A DNA stretch of 64,000 nucleotides, from NCBI GenBank assembly GCA_000333855.2, contig CM007346.1:368088-432087 (forward strand), given 5' to 3'. The notes under the pieces were generated by a model that saw nothing but the letters and a program-made list of their open reading frames with translations, was not told the origin of the DNA and ran no database searches. Source of the DNA: Endotrypanum monterogeii. Lineage: Eukaryota > Euglenozoa > Kinetoplastea > Trypanosomatida > Trypanosomatidae. Positions 8,125-18,002 of this stretch are shown piece by piece (position 1 is the stretch's first letter; every line of letters starts with the position of its first letter). The translations under genes were made by a program, and so were the position numbers.

Positions 8125-10950
8125 ATGCCCCCATCGAAGCACCCCCGCACGATCGCGGAGCTCCAGCGACTTGAGGAAGAAGCGTGGGACTCACCCCCAA
8201 AGCGGTCGCTCTACGCTACGCGGCACATTCCGGGGTTCCCGTGGCACACAGTGCAAGAGGTGTCGCCACGTAGGGAGGCGGCAGCTGCGGATGCCGCCGC
8301 CATTTTCCCAAGCAGTGTTCGACGCCATGTCATTCCCTATGACTTCTCTTTCAGAGTGTTCGTCAAGGGACGATGGGTTGGCCGCCGCTTACTCGAAGTC
8401 TACGCAGAGGAGTTGCCGCATCACACTCCTGCCTACTACGAGGCTTCTCTCCGCCAGGGTCGTCTGTACTGCGTGCAGCGCAGCGCTCTTGGGCATCACA
8501 ACACGCAGCGCCGGCTACTGAAGAGGTCGGCTGCCCTTTCTTCGCCAACGGGCTCTACTGGGAGTGTCGGTGGTAACACTTCAGGTCAGCCTTGGCCGTT
8601 GCACATGACCACTGCCTCTTCCCTAGACCACGGTCAGCGCTTTGAGGGCAATCACCTAGACACAACTCCTGCTTTGCTTCGCAAGGGTGAGGACGTGGTG
8701 CTGCAGCACGGCGATGTTGTGTACCACACCGTACACCGCCACGAGATGCCAGTGACAGTGGGGATGAGTGGTGCAGATGCGGTGATGATCACGGCTGTTC
8801 ACATTTCGAGCTACGGCCTCATCTGCGTCAACAAACCAACCGGGCTACCAACACATGCGACTGGGAGGTACAACTACAACTCACTCACGGCTCTCCTCGA
8901 GTATGTCCTGGCACCACGACGCCTCGCGTCCTGGATTTTGGACGAGGACCCGCTCTTGCAATCTCTAGTGTCCACCGATCTCTTATCGCCAGCGGAGAAA
9001 TCGGAGTTGTATAATTATTATTCTTCTTCTGCGGCTCACACATCATCTCCTGGATCAGCTCCCCAGTCCAGTGACCTTCATCGGAGCAATGAGGCAGGCA
9101 CTGCTCCATGCTCAGTTTCTTCGCTCCCCACTCACGCTACGACAAACGATTTATCTACTTTCGGCTCAACCGATCTGGACGAAGTGAACCCCGACAAAGC
9201 GCCCCGAGCGTGCCACAGGCTAGACAAGGTTACCTCTGGTGTGTTGTTGCTCGCTGTGCACCGAGACGCCGCAAAGCGAATCGGAGCAGTTCTCATGCGG
9301 AAGGCAAAAGAAGTCGAGGAGGCAGTGACAAAGCAGCTTTCGCGCCGTGGCATGGCCCCAATCGATTCGTTGACACGCGACGGTACGACGGGACCCAGCA
9401 CAGCTGGTGTAATTACACCTGACTGCGATGCCGCTCTCTGCGCGTTGTCCGCTTCCCGTGCTTCCCCGCCGGAATCTCTGCAGCGCGTCCTCGCCGGCAC
9501 GTATGAGCTGCAGAAGTACTACCTGGCACGTGTCTGTGTCAAGTCCACAGCATCACGGCATACGAGCAGGGAAAAAGAGGGAGCCAAGACAGGGCTGCAG
9601 CACACGCTTCAGCAGCTACCCATGACAGCGCCGCCTTCCTCCCCGCTGTCTACCGCCTCCCAGCATATTTGGCACGTTTCAGGCGACGCGCGGTATGTGA
9701 GAGCGCATAACAAACATGTATCACGCATGCTGAGCTCTTCGGGTGTCATCTCTGATAGTGCATTGCTGCGTGCCTCAAAAGACAAGGAGTCTACTTCAAC
9801 TCTTCCCGGTGTGCTCCCTAGCGGGGTGCTGATGACGTCACCAGTTCCGATGGCAGGGACCATCGCATCTGCTGCCTCAGCAACACTTGTTCAGTTCCTC
9901 TCCCCGTTGCCTACCATCACCGCTGGCGCGTCCGCCTGCAGTTCACCGCAATCGGGTACGTCTGTGGGAGCTGTAGATGACGAGTCTGTGGTGTTGTGTA
10001 CCCCTTATACCGGTCGTTTGCACCAGATTCGTGTGCATCTGAGCTCACTCGGTTACCCTATCGTCGGCGATGTGGTGTATGCGCGTAGCAGTGACAATGA
10101 GGACGCGGCGTACTCTTTAAATGAGGCACAGACCCACCTGCTAAAGTCTGATCCAGCGAAAACGGAAGGTGTCGCCTGCCCGCGCGCAGTATCCTTCACG
10201 AGGGACAAGATGGAGAGAGGGGTGAGCGCTGAGGTGCACTGCGCCGCGCAGCTCGCAAAACAAAAATGCGACTTTCTGTTCTACGATGACGCCCTACTGC
10301 CTGCCGCTTATCATCGCTTTCGTGAAGCGGCGAAGGGTGGCTTCCGCGTGGCAACTCCTCCAGGTCCGAGTTCCCTACCCGAAACAGAGGAGGCGCTTGC
10401 GGTCAAAGCCGGATCTGACGACGAGCTACACATAAGTAATGATGCAAAGCGCAGTCGCACTGAGGGGGGCAAGAGTGTCGCCAGGGAATCTGGGGTAGCT
10501 GAGGACACCATCTCTTTTCCAAGGCAAGTCACCCCATGCGCTACGAAAACCAATGCTGCTGTCACCGGTGGTACTGGAGCGGCGGATGAGCACCGAAACG
10601 GTGAACTCCCCCCCAGATGGCAAGACGAGCCGCTTTGCTACGAGTGTGCTGGGCTTTTGCCAATTGTGGCCGCCGGGGAGTGCGCGACAGGCACGTCAGC
10701 GATTTGTCTCCATGCGTGGGTGTATCAGTTGAAAAAAAGTTTGCTCTTCACCAATGAAAGCAGTGCAGAGACCAACACTGGGTTGACAATGTCAGGCTCA
10801 GATGTTGTTGCGATGCCCTCAACCTCAAACCCGTCCCCATCTGCGTCGTCATCTGTCTCGTTGCAAGTGAATGAACGGGACAGTGCCGTTGGAGAGAACG
10901 AGTTCGTGTGTTTCGAAGCACCACCGCCGAGCTGGCTGTGGGGGGAGTAG
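8125..10950 (+). CDS. RluA-family RNA pseudouridine synthase
   Basis: The protein (941 aa) should convert specific uridines in RNA to pseudouridine. An N-terminal S4-like block lies at about residues 72-100. The catalytic domain starts near 224 with an NKPTGLPTH motif. The RluA signature HRLDKVTSG follows at 364-372, with catalytic Asp367. A YELQKYYLARV strand lies near 461, and the GRLHQIRVHL motif that closes the active site is near 630. The architecture recalls eukaryotic Rib2/Pus8/Pus9/RPUSD2 enzymes. It is much longer than typical members (300-500 aa) because of Ser/Thr/Pro-rich inserts at about 130-200, 285-350 and 480-615. The C-terminal tail is also long, but ends in a more ordered block with two Cys near 835. 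No clear mitochondrial presequence is seen. The target RNA cannot be told from sequence. Confidence 0.95.
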   Translation: MPPSKHPRTIAELQRLEEEAWDSPPKRSLYATRHIPGFPWHTVQEVSPRREAAAADAAAIFPSSVRRHVIPYDFSFRVFVKGRWVGRRLLEVYAEELPHHTPAYYEASLRQGRLYCVQRSALGHHNTQRRLLKRSAALSSPTGSTGSVGGNTSGQPWPLHMTTASSLDHGQRFEGNHLDTTPALLRKGEDVVLQHGDVVYHTVHRHEMPVTVGMSGADAVMITAVHISSYGLICVNKPTGLPTHATGRYNYNSLTALLEYVLAPRRLASWILDEDPLLQSLVSTDLLSPAEKSELYNYYSSSAAHTSSPGSAPQSSDLHRSNEAGTAPCSVSSLPTHATTNDLSTFGSTDLDEVNPDKAPRACHRLDKVTSGVLLLAVHRDAAKRIGAVLMRKAKEVEEAVTKQLSRRGMAPIDSLTRDGTTGPSTAGVITPDCDAALCALSASRASPPESLQRVLAGTYELQKYYLARVCVKSTASRHTSREKEGAKTGLQHTLQQLPMTAPPSSPLSTASQHIWHVSGDARYVRAHNKHVSRMLSSSGVISDSALLRASKDKESTSTLPGVLPSGVLMTSPVPMAGTIASAASATLVQFLSPLPTITAGASACSSPQSGTSVGAVDDESVVLCTPYTGRLHQIRVHLSSLGYPIVGDVVYARSSDNEDAAYSLNEAQTHLLKSDPAKTEGVACPRAVSFTRDKMERGVSAEVHCAAQLAKQKCDFLFYDDALLPAAYHRFREAAKGGFRVATPPGPSSLPETEEALAVKAGSDDELHISNDAKRSRTEGGKSVARESGVAEDTISFPRQVTPCATKTNAAVTGGTGAADEHRNGELPPRWQDEPLCYECAGLLPIVAAGECATGTSAICLHAWVYQLKKSLLFTNESSAETNTGLTMSGSDVVAMPSTSNPSPSASSSVSLQVNERDSAVGENEFVCFEAPPPSWLWGE

Positions 10951-11694
10951 TGAGGTAGATGCTGGTGTGAGTGGGCGCAGCGCATCGGCTTTCACACTGC
11001 GATCCGGATGGGGGCGGCGGGGGGGGGAGGTGTACACACGGACTCGCATCAACCCCTCCCCCTCGTTCCCATGTAATCAAAAGTGTCGATAGGATAACGC
11101 CAGGCTGCCTTGGCAACCTGAGTGAACAATTCTGTGCGGTAAAACCGTATCAACCGTTCAATAGAGGAGGAGTGGGGAAGAGATGCAGCATATGGAGTAG
11201 GTCGGTCTGGCACCTTGGCTCGCGCTGCAGTTGCCCGGTTTCTCTCCTATTCTATTCAATACCCCCCCTTCCCCCTGCCTCTCTCTCACACACACACACA
11301 CACGCCTGCGTGTGCAGAGAAGAGACGCACATAAGTCGTTGTGTATCTCTGTTGCACTCTGCTGGGCTGTCCATCGTGGAGATGGAGGGAAAAAGAGGAG
11401 GAGAGGGGAGCGGGGGGGGGGCTTTTCAGAGCACATACACCCTCAGGTCATATTCTTTCCACTTCCGCCTGTTCCTTTACGATTTCATTGCTGTATCCAG
11501 TGCATCTCCCACCCCTTTCCTTCGTTTCCCCTCTTCCAAAGTTTGCTCCTGCACATATTCACCGCCTTACACGAGCGCCTGCGCCCGCACACGCATCATT
11601 TTTGAAGTCTTGTGCTGCTCTTTAATAGGTGAACACCGAGAAATTCTCATGCAAACCTTCCAAGTAATTTTTCGTGCACTTCCTCCCCCTTAAA
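10951..11694. other. non-coding intergenic region
   Basis: It holds a G-run near 11019-11027, a short (CA)n at about 11288-11303, a G-run near 11411-11420 and pyrimidine tracts at 11516-11540. An AG at 11627-11628 after a CTGCTCTTTAAT stretch is the likeliest splice acceptor for the next gene. No gene is supported. Confidence 0.6.
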
Positions 11695-13203
11695 ATGCTT
11701 CTTCATGAGGCACTCTTGCACACAGAGTGTCCCATCTGTTTGCAGTCACTAGACTGCCGTCTTCGGCCCCCGCCGATTTGGCGCGCCTCTCCACTTGCCT
11801 TCGGCCCCTCTCCGGCGGGGAATGCTCATGGCGGGGCTGCGAGTGCAGCCAGCAGCTCTCCACATGTACCACTGCAGCTCAGCAGGTCGAGCACCTCAGG
11901 CGACTTGGACGAGTTCCGCATCACCTTTGCACCTGGAGTTTACGGGAACGATGCTACTGATCCGTGGCATCCAAGTCTCGCCGTTCAGTCTCCGGCATCT
12001 CCAAACGAGGCGCCGAGCTCGTCAGGTCAGCGCAGCTTTGATGGTAGTGAGGAGCGCCATTCTTCCAGTGGCTGCGGTGTGACGATGCTGGGCAGCGGGC
12101 CCACCTCTGACTGCAACAGAGACGAAGACACCGCCAGTGCTGTAGTGCTTCCGTGTGGTCACGCTATGCACTACCTATGCGCGCTTCAGCTATGTGATTA
12201 CACCACAAGTCCGTCCTGTCCCGTGTGCCGACTGAAGCTGACGTCTGCTGCTGATTTGATTCCTTTGCGTCCCCGACTGCGATCATCATCGACAGCTACA
12301 GTCCACTCAACTGACTGTATCTCTCAAACTTCCGGCTGCGTCGCAACGGTGAATACGAGCGCGACAGCCATACGAAAGCGCTGCCGGTCAAAAGAGATGT
12401 GTGTGGGGGAGGGCACCCAAACACAACTGGTGAATGGCGACCGAGAGGGCAGTGATGTCACCAACAGGGGCCACATGCACTTCGCTGGACCCTCCCCAGA
12501 TGTCGACTCGCCGCCGCGATCGAGTATTGAGCACACTTCAACATCGATCTTCCCTGGCGAGCGTGATGCCGTGACGTGCACCTTCCGTGATGGGCTGGAT
12601 GCGACGGCACCCGGCACAGCTACAAACACGCACACCTCTCTTAAAAAATTGCCCCAGACGAATGTTGGCGATGGGACCACAAGCCAGGGCGATGACGACA
12701 TTACAATTGTCGGTGCCCGCCAACTTCCACCTTCTCAAGCCTACGCGGAGCTACTCCTTAGGACGAGCGCCGTGTGGTTAGTGAGGGCGGAGACGCTGAA
12801 GGCGCGCGTGGAGCACCTTGAAGAAAGTCAGCAGCAGCTACGGAGCGACTGTGCCGAGCTGGAGCACACGCTTACCGTTGCGCGTCGCCGCCGCGATGTT
12901 TTATCAAATCTCCCTACATTGAAAGATGAGCAAGACGCCCTTCGGTCCGCTCAACGGTTACGTGAGCTGCGACGTCTTTGTCTCGAGACACGGGCAGCCA
13001 TGAGAACCGCTACCACACAGCTGGCAGAGGCGATTCGCGACCACTCGGAGGTCTTGCGGCAGACGGAGAAGTACACACGCAAACTGTCGAGGCTGGAGGG
13101 CGGAAAGGAATGCGGAATAACCGCCAACCACTCTGCCGCTCCACGTGCTAGTGTAGTGGGGGTAGATATACGACAAACTCCTTCATCACGGTCGCCGTTG
13201 TGA
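11695..13203 (+). CDS. RING-H2 protein with interrupted finger and C-terminal coiled coil
   Basis: This 502-residue protein is probably an E3 ubiquitin ligase. The zinc ligands are Cys12 and Cys15 (CPIC), then Cys154, His156, His159 and Cys162 (CGHAMHYLC), then Cys175 and Cys178 (CPVC). This is the RING-H2 order. About 138 residues separate the first CxxC from the CxH, whereas usual RING loops there are 9-39 residues; the insert is Ser/Pro/Gly-rich. After a low-complexity middle part, about residues 345-480 form a strongly charged Leu/Glu/Arg-rich coiled coil, likely for dimerisation. The frame is open a little further upstream, but the first ATG is 11695. No substrate-binding domain is recognisable. 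Confidence 0.85.
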   Translation: MLLHEALLHTECPICLQSLDCRLRPPPIWRASPLAFGPSPAGNAHGGAASAASSSPHVPLQLSRSSTSGDLDEFRITFAPGVYGNDATDPWHPSLAVQSPASPNEAPSSSGQRSFDGSEERHSSSGCGVTMLGSGPTSDCNRDEDTASAVVLPCGHAMHYLCALQLCDYTTSPSCPVCRLKLTSAADLIPLRPRLRSSSTATVHSTDCISQTSGCVATVNTSATAIRKRCRSKEMCVGEGTQTQLVNGDREGSDVTNRGHMHFAGPSPDVDSPPRSSIEHTSTSIFPGERDAVTCTFRDGLDATAPGTATNTHTSLKKLPQTNVGDGTTSQGDDDITIVGARQLPPSQAYAELLLRTSAVWLVRAETLKARVEHLEESQQQLRSDCAELEHTLTVARRRRDVLSNLPTLKDEQDALRSAQRLRELRRLCLETRAAMRTATTQLAEAIRDHSEVLRQTEKYTRKLSRLEGGKECGITANHSAAPRASVVGVDIRQTPSSRSPL

Positions 13204-14140
13204 GGGTTCGTTGCACCGCCAAGAAAGGCAACAACAGCTTCAAAAGGCAAAGGAAGCAGCAGCCTTGTGTAATGAGTCGCTCTGTGATGGTTCATGAAGT
13301 GGGTGTCCATATTCATATCCTCCCATAGATCGATGAAGCCTTCCGCATTTACACAGATAAACTGTATATATATATCTGCAGATGAAAAACAATAATTTTT
13401 GTGAGATCGGATGGCTCTGCTTTTTTTTTTCTTGGTTTTTTTTTTTTGTGTGTGTGTGTGTGTGTGTGTGGTTTGGGGGGAGGGACACACTCACGCGTTC
13501 GCGGAGCTCTTTTTCACCCCTCTACCTGCAAGTGCTCGTGCAGACATATTGACTTTCAGTCTCACAAGAAAAGCCACGTGATTTCGACCCTGAACAAGAG
13601 GGATAAAAGGGGGGAAGGCCAACTGCACATATGGGGAAGTGAAGAGGATACTTCTACCGTCTGCCTCCAGTGCTTTTTTTTTTTTAATTTTGTCTAGCAC
13701 TTTCTTTGGCACCGGTGTGACTTTCTTAGTTTGGAGAGGATTTCCCTTCCACCATGAGGGCGATCGCCGTCATCATACCACACGGTGGCGAGAAGCGACC
13801 GCCAAAAGTGAAACAACGGCATACAAAATGGGGGTGATGAGGGGAAGGGAGGCTTAGTAGCCCTCTTCTTTAGTTCTGCCTACTTCTTCTAAGTCACTCA
13901 AATTATCATCTCCACCCCTTTTCTTTTGTCCATGAATCACCCACGAACACCTGCAAACATTACTGGCTGACAGGTTCACCGATACCTCACTGCGCTACTG
14001 TGCGTGTGCGTCTGTGTTCTCTTCTTATATTTTGACGTAACAGCGCAAAGCATTCCCTCCGCGGCGCACTCACACGCGGCTTGTCTCTGTTTCATTCCCC
14101 CCTAAAGTCTATTCAGTTGCCTGCCTCCTTCAGAATAACA
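13204..14140. other. non-coding intergenic region
   Basis: It includes a poly-T followed by (GT)n at about 13431-13470, another T-run near 13674-13686, and a pyrimidine stretch ending at AG 14132-14133, eight bases before the next ATG. A second possible acceptor lies near 14041. No gene is supported. Confidence 0.6.
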
Positions 14141-16156
14141 ATGCCCTCCGAATATCCGCCTGAGCACGATCCTCCGCACGGCAGCGGTGAGGAGGAGGAG
14201 GACGAGGAGGAGGACGAGGAGGAAGACGAGGAGGAGGACGAGGAGTGGACTGAATTTATTCCACTGAGCGACCTGGCAGAGATGGAGGATGGCCCTAGCA
14301 GCTACTTCGTTGGCGGCTTCAGCGTGTGCCAGCACCTCGGCGACGCTATTGCTCGTGTGCAATTCAAAGAGGACATCGTGCTCGCTTTTCCGGGTGTTTA
14401 CGCGGAGGCTTGCTCCTCAGCGCCTTCGTCACCGCTGGAGCTGAACGAGGCGCGCCTTGGGGGGCTGTGTGTGTGTAGCATCTCCTACGCCTGCGAAAAC
14501 CCATCGCAGAGTGGGGGGAGGAAAGGGGCGGAACCGCGCTATGCCTCACCCTCAAAGCGTCGCGTAGGGCCGTGGTTCACTTACCTCACGGCAGCAGCGA
14601 CCGCTGTGTATCTTCTCAAGGGCGATAACGTTGAGTCGACGAACGGTAGCTCCGGATATAATCCTTTGCAAGCCGCTGCGTCGAAGGCAGCGGCGGCAGT
14701 AGGCAATAAAGCGACTTCCCTGACGGCTACCATGACCACCAGTGGCACCAGTGTTTTTGCGCCGGCGCTCACCGCTACCACGGCGAATCCCAAATTTTAC
14801 CCCGTATTTGACTTCCCCATCTCTATCGTCTACAACGACGAGGCAGTTGGCGACGCGAGCTTGTCCGCCGGTGGGCTGCCCCACTATGTCCAGCAAGAAG
14901 AAAGCGACGAGGAAGGTGAGGAAGGTGAGGAGACCAGCGAGGGCGGCGGCTACGACGGCGAAGGTGCGGATGAAGGACAAGAGGCGCCGGGTGCGAGGGA
15001 TCCGCGAAAGGAGATGGCCATCACCTTTGCGGGCTTGTGTGTACGCGCCGGCGTGACACTGGGCTCTCTTACGCGTGCGCACATAACGAAATGTGTCATT
15101 GGCTCCCCGGAGCAGCTTCCATCATCATCTGCCGACAGTGGGCCTGGTCTGCGAATAGCCATCACAGCTGCACCACTAACAGAGGCACTAGTGGATTACT
15201 GCCTAGTGTACGGAGGAACAGCGTACGGGCTGTACGCCTACCCGCGCTGTACTCTGACGTTGCGCAGTTGCATTATTGAGGGACCAAACGCAGAGGCCGC
15301 TGCGTACCATGCCGCAGGTCCCCCTGACACGGGTTCACCCTCAGCAGCCGGTATCAATGACGGCTCCGTTATCACCCAATTGCAGAAGCGACAAGCACGC
15401 ACGCAATGGCTTGCTCGCTACATGGAGCGCCTCGAAAGCCAGGAAGAGGACGCAGGCGACGGTGGTCTTGGTGGCGAATCTCTAAATGCTGAGGATGATA
15501 TACTTCCTCGGTTTTGCGTTCCGGGTACGAGCACCCCTGCTGCAGCTGCCGTTCCGATGTCGTGTGAAGCTGCCATCATGTGCGATGACGCCGATGTCCA
15601 GCTCACAGATTGCCTCATCACCCACTCACGGTACGGTGTGCTTCTGCATGATGGTTGTGCTGGTACGGTGGTGAGGGGTTTGTCAGTGCGCAGCGCTGCG
15701 GAGGTGGGATTCTACCTGTACGGGATGGCCGGTGCGGCCGATGTTCAGTACAGTGAAGTGCGTGCCTGTGGGCAAGTCTCGCTGCTGGTCGTCGGCCCAC
15801 CTGCTGCTGAGGTGATCGCAGAGGAGGCCAAGCTTCCCCCTCGCCACTCTGAAGAGAGTGAAGAAGAGGAGGAGGAGACCAGCAGCTCCCATGGCCGGCG
15901 CCGCCCAATTTTTGCGCAACACCCGCGCGTCAAGTGCAATACGTTCATTGGCACCGTTCGGGTGCAGGGCGAGGTCCGGAGCGGTGCTATGGTGGACAAC
16001 CTCGTCTTCTCTTCTCGCGATGAGGAGTGCGCTGCAGCCGTTGCTGCGAAGGACTTGATAGCTGTGACTGCCGACGCGGGGCGCGGCTTTTCTTATGTGG
16101 GGATCGAGGGGATGAGAGTACCGGCACGTGAGATAGAGGGAGCGGCTGCGGCGTAG
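14141..16156 (+). CDS. acidic parallel beta-helix (PbH1) repeat protein
   Basis: The 671-residue protein starts with a short Pro-rich segment and then a run of Glu/Asp (about residues 12-36). Two later blocks, about 340-382 and 474-552, contain short beta-strand repeats with Cys/Gly/Val spacing, such as LTLRSCIIEG and VQLTDCLITHSRYGVLLHDG. These are typical of right-handed parallel beta-helix repeats as found in SHCBP1 and FBXO11. The blocks are split by acidic and Ala/Ser-rich linkers near 255-285 and 385-470, with another acidic stretch near 565-580. No signal peptide or catalytic motif is visible, so a cytoplasmic scaffold or binding role is more likely than a polysaccharide lyase. The ATG at 14141 is the first in frame, eight bases after a good splice AG. 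Confidence 0.75.
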   Translation: MPSEYPPEHDPPHGSGEEEEDEEEDEEEDEEEDEEWTEFIPLSDLAEMEDGPSSYFVGGFSVCQHLGDAIARVQFKEDIVLAFPGVYAEACSSAPSSPLELNEARLGGLCVCSISYACENPSQSGGRKGAEPRYASPSKRRVGPWFTYLTAAATAVYLLKGDNVESTNGSSGYNPLQAAASKAAAAVGNKATSLTATMTTSGTSVFAPALTATTANPKFYPVFDFPISIVYNDEAVGDASLSAGGLPHYVQQEESDEEGEEGEETSEGGGYDGEGADEGQEAPGARDPRKEMAITFAGLCVRAGVTLGSLTRAHITKCVIGSPEQLPSSSADSGPGLRIAITAAPLTEALVDYCLVYGGTAYGLYAYPRCTLTLRSCIIEGPNAEAAAYHAAGPPDTGSPSAAGINDGSVITQLQKRQARTQWLARYMERLESQEEDAGDGGLGGESLNAEDDILPRFCVPGTSTPAAAAVPMSCEAAIMCDDADVQLTDCLITHSRYGVLLHDGCAGTVVRGLSVRSAAEVGFYLYGMAGAADVQYSEVRACGQVSLLVVGPPAAEVIAEEAKLPPRHSEESEEEEEETSSSHGRRRPIFAQHPRVKCNTFIGTVRVQGEVRSGAMVDNLVFSSRDEECAAAVAAKDLIAVTADAGRGFSYVGIEGMRVPAREIEGAAAA

Positions 16157-16327
16157 ACCCTCAGTTCCTCCTCCTCTTCTCGCATCTGGGTACCACAATA
16201 GGGGTCTTAGTGTGCACCAGCCCCCTCCTTATTTTCTCTTTATTATGTATTGAATTGACGGTGCGTATTCCAACGCTGATGTACATCAAATCGTGGAGAG
16301 GAGGACATGCTCTCCTATACACCTGAA

Positions 16328-16330
<3 letters not shown>

Positions 16331-16362
<32 letters not shown>
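16331..16362. repeat. (AT)16 microsatellite
   Basis: Thirty-two bases of pure alternating A and T about 175 bases after the stop codon of the beta-helix protein, so in its likely 3' untranslated region. Confidence 0.9.
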
Positions 16363-16365
<3 letters not shown>

Positions 16366-16807
16366 GTTGTGTTTGTGTTGGGCGCCGGGGAGGGGGAGGG
16401 GGGACGCTCTTATCCCCCGGTGCCTTTTGATTTAATTCGCCCTTTGCGTTCCCTTTGCTTCACCACTAGGATCATTGCCCCCGCGCCCTCAAAAGTACGG
16501 GCAGATGGACACATTTCTATCTACGTGCGTGTGCCTATTTATCTATCTACCTGAGGGAGAGGGAAGGGGAGTGCTGTGCACATTAAATGTATAAACTGAA
16601 GGAAAGATGAGCTTTTCTTCTCGTGTGCGTTGCCCAGGTGTCGTAGCACCTGTTCAACGTGGGCAGGGGGCGTGGATGCCGTTGTCCTCCTTCTATTTCA
16701 CCTAGCATCCTGTCACCGCGTTCAGCAACCGACGTGTTTTATCCCATTACAAAAAAAAAGATATTAGTCCAGTGCAGCGCGCACGCGTCAACGCACCCTG
16801 GGAAGGT

Positions 16808-16841
16808 GGGGGGGGGGCGATGGCAAGGGCAAGGGCAAGGG
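16808..16841 (+). other. potential G-quadruplex
   Basis: A 10-base G-run (16808-16817) is followed by three GGG tracts at 16827-16829, 16833-16835 and 16839-16841, the last three separated by CAA loops. This could fold as a quadruplex in DNA or in the sense RNA, although the first loop is nine bases. Confidence 0.45.
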
Positions 16842-17760
16842 TCGGCGCCTATGAACACCGTGTCGCCCTTCTTGCTCCACCCATCCGAACCCTCACGCGT
16901 GCATGTCCAGGGACATCGAGGAAACACCTACGCCCCGTGCATGCTGATGACTGCGTATGTGTGCGACCATCTGCTTAAAGTATTCATGATGGTGTGTGTA
17001 GATGAGCCGTGATTCTTTTTTTTTTTTTCTTGCCTTCCAGTGCCTCCTATGAGTATGTTGTTTACCTTTGAAAAAAAAAAATAGAGATGTTCGTGGGCAT
17101 TGCTCTCTTAGTGTATGTACAGTCCAGTTAGACTCCGGCGTTCTCACACCGCCCCATTGACGAGGACGGAGCAGAGGCTGGGAGGGAGGGGGGGGGTGCC
17201 ACCACCTCGACTGCAATCGTAACGGTGTGCTCTACCCCTCTCCCCGCTCGTTCTGTATACGCGTATGGTAGCCCTCGTTCTGGTCGTTCTCAGCGCGCGT
17301 GCACCTGTGGACACGGACTCGAGGGCCTATCAGTTGTTCTCTCCTCGAGCTTTTTGTGTAAAAGCCTTGTCGACTCTGTAATGCAGATATCGGTAGATCA
17401 GGGATCGTTTGCATCAGATAAGGTGTCGGCGCCCCAGCGAAGATCATGAGAGCGTTACTCCATTTCTAGGCGCCGGTGTTTCCCTAATCCGTTATTTATA
17501 TTTTAACGTCTTCTCTCACTCAACTTTTCCTTCCTTCTTTCCTCTGCTGGGGGGGGGGGACCTCTATCTAGTCCCAACGTGGAAGAGGCTGCAGGAAAGG
17601 CCAACGAGCTCCTTCACTTTTGCCAGTTGCGCACAGAGTGTTTCTGCAGACACAGTCTCGTGCCCACACCCAGACGTAGATCTTTCTAGAACGCTTCTCA
17701 CGCAGAGGCATCTTGGACTCACTCCGCGGTGCCTTTTTTTTTTGTTTTTTCAATCTTTTT

Positions 17761-17786
17761 TTTTGTTTGTTTGTTTGTTTGTTTTG
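17761..17786. repeat. (TTTG)n tract in a pyrimidine-rich stretch
   Basis: Five TTTG units follow poly-T runs and precede an AG near 17790. It may serve as a splice-acceptor tract for the 1786-residue protein gene. Confidence 0.75.
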
Positions 17787-18002
17787 CTGAAGAGAGACGG
17801 CTCCGTCGTTTTTATTTCTTCCTGAGCGGTGGCATACTGGTTCTGGAGCATCCTCGCCCCAGCACACCCCGCCCATCGACGGCCAGCAATACTGTGGAGG
17901 GAGGAGGGAAAAGGTGGACGTGACGTCGGCAAGCGGTTTTTGTCCCTCACCTAATTTTTACACCCTTCCATCCTTTCCCCCAATCAAACACCTGAATTAT
18001 CC

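Larger units (their letters stand above)
16157..18002. other. non-coding intergenic region (1.8 kb)
   Basis: It contains an (AT)16, a G-rich element and a (TTTG)n tract, listed separately, plus short homopolymers near 17017-17028 and 17071-17081. Open frames here are short and of untranslated composition. The acceptor for the next gene may be the AG after the (TTTG)n/poly-T tract (near 17790) or a weaker one closer to 18003. Confidence 0.6.

Noticed and set aside
16935..17012. Possible C/D-box snoRNA (a TGATGA-like box near 16947)
   Set aside because: No CTGA D box at a suitable distance and no terminal stem.
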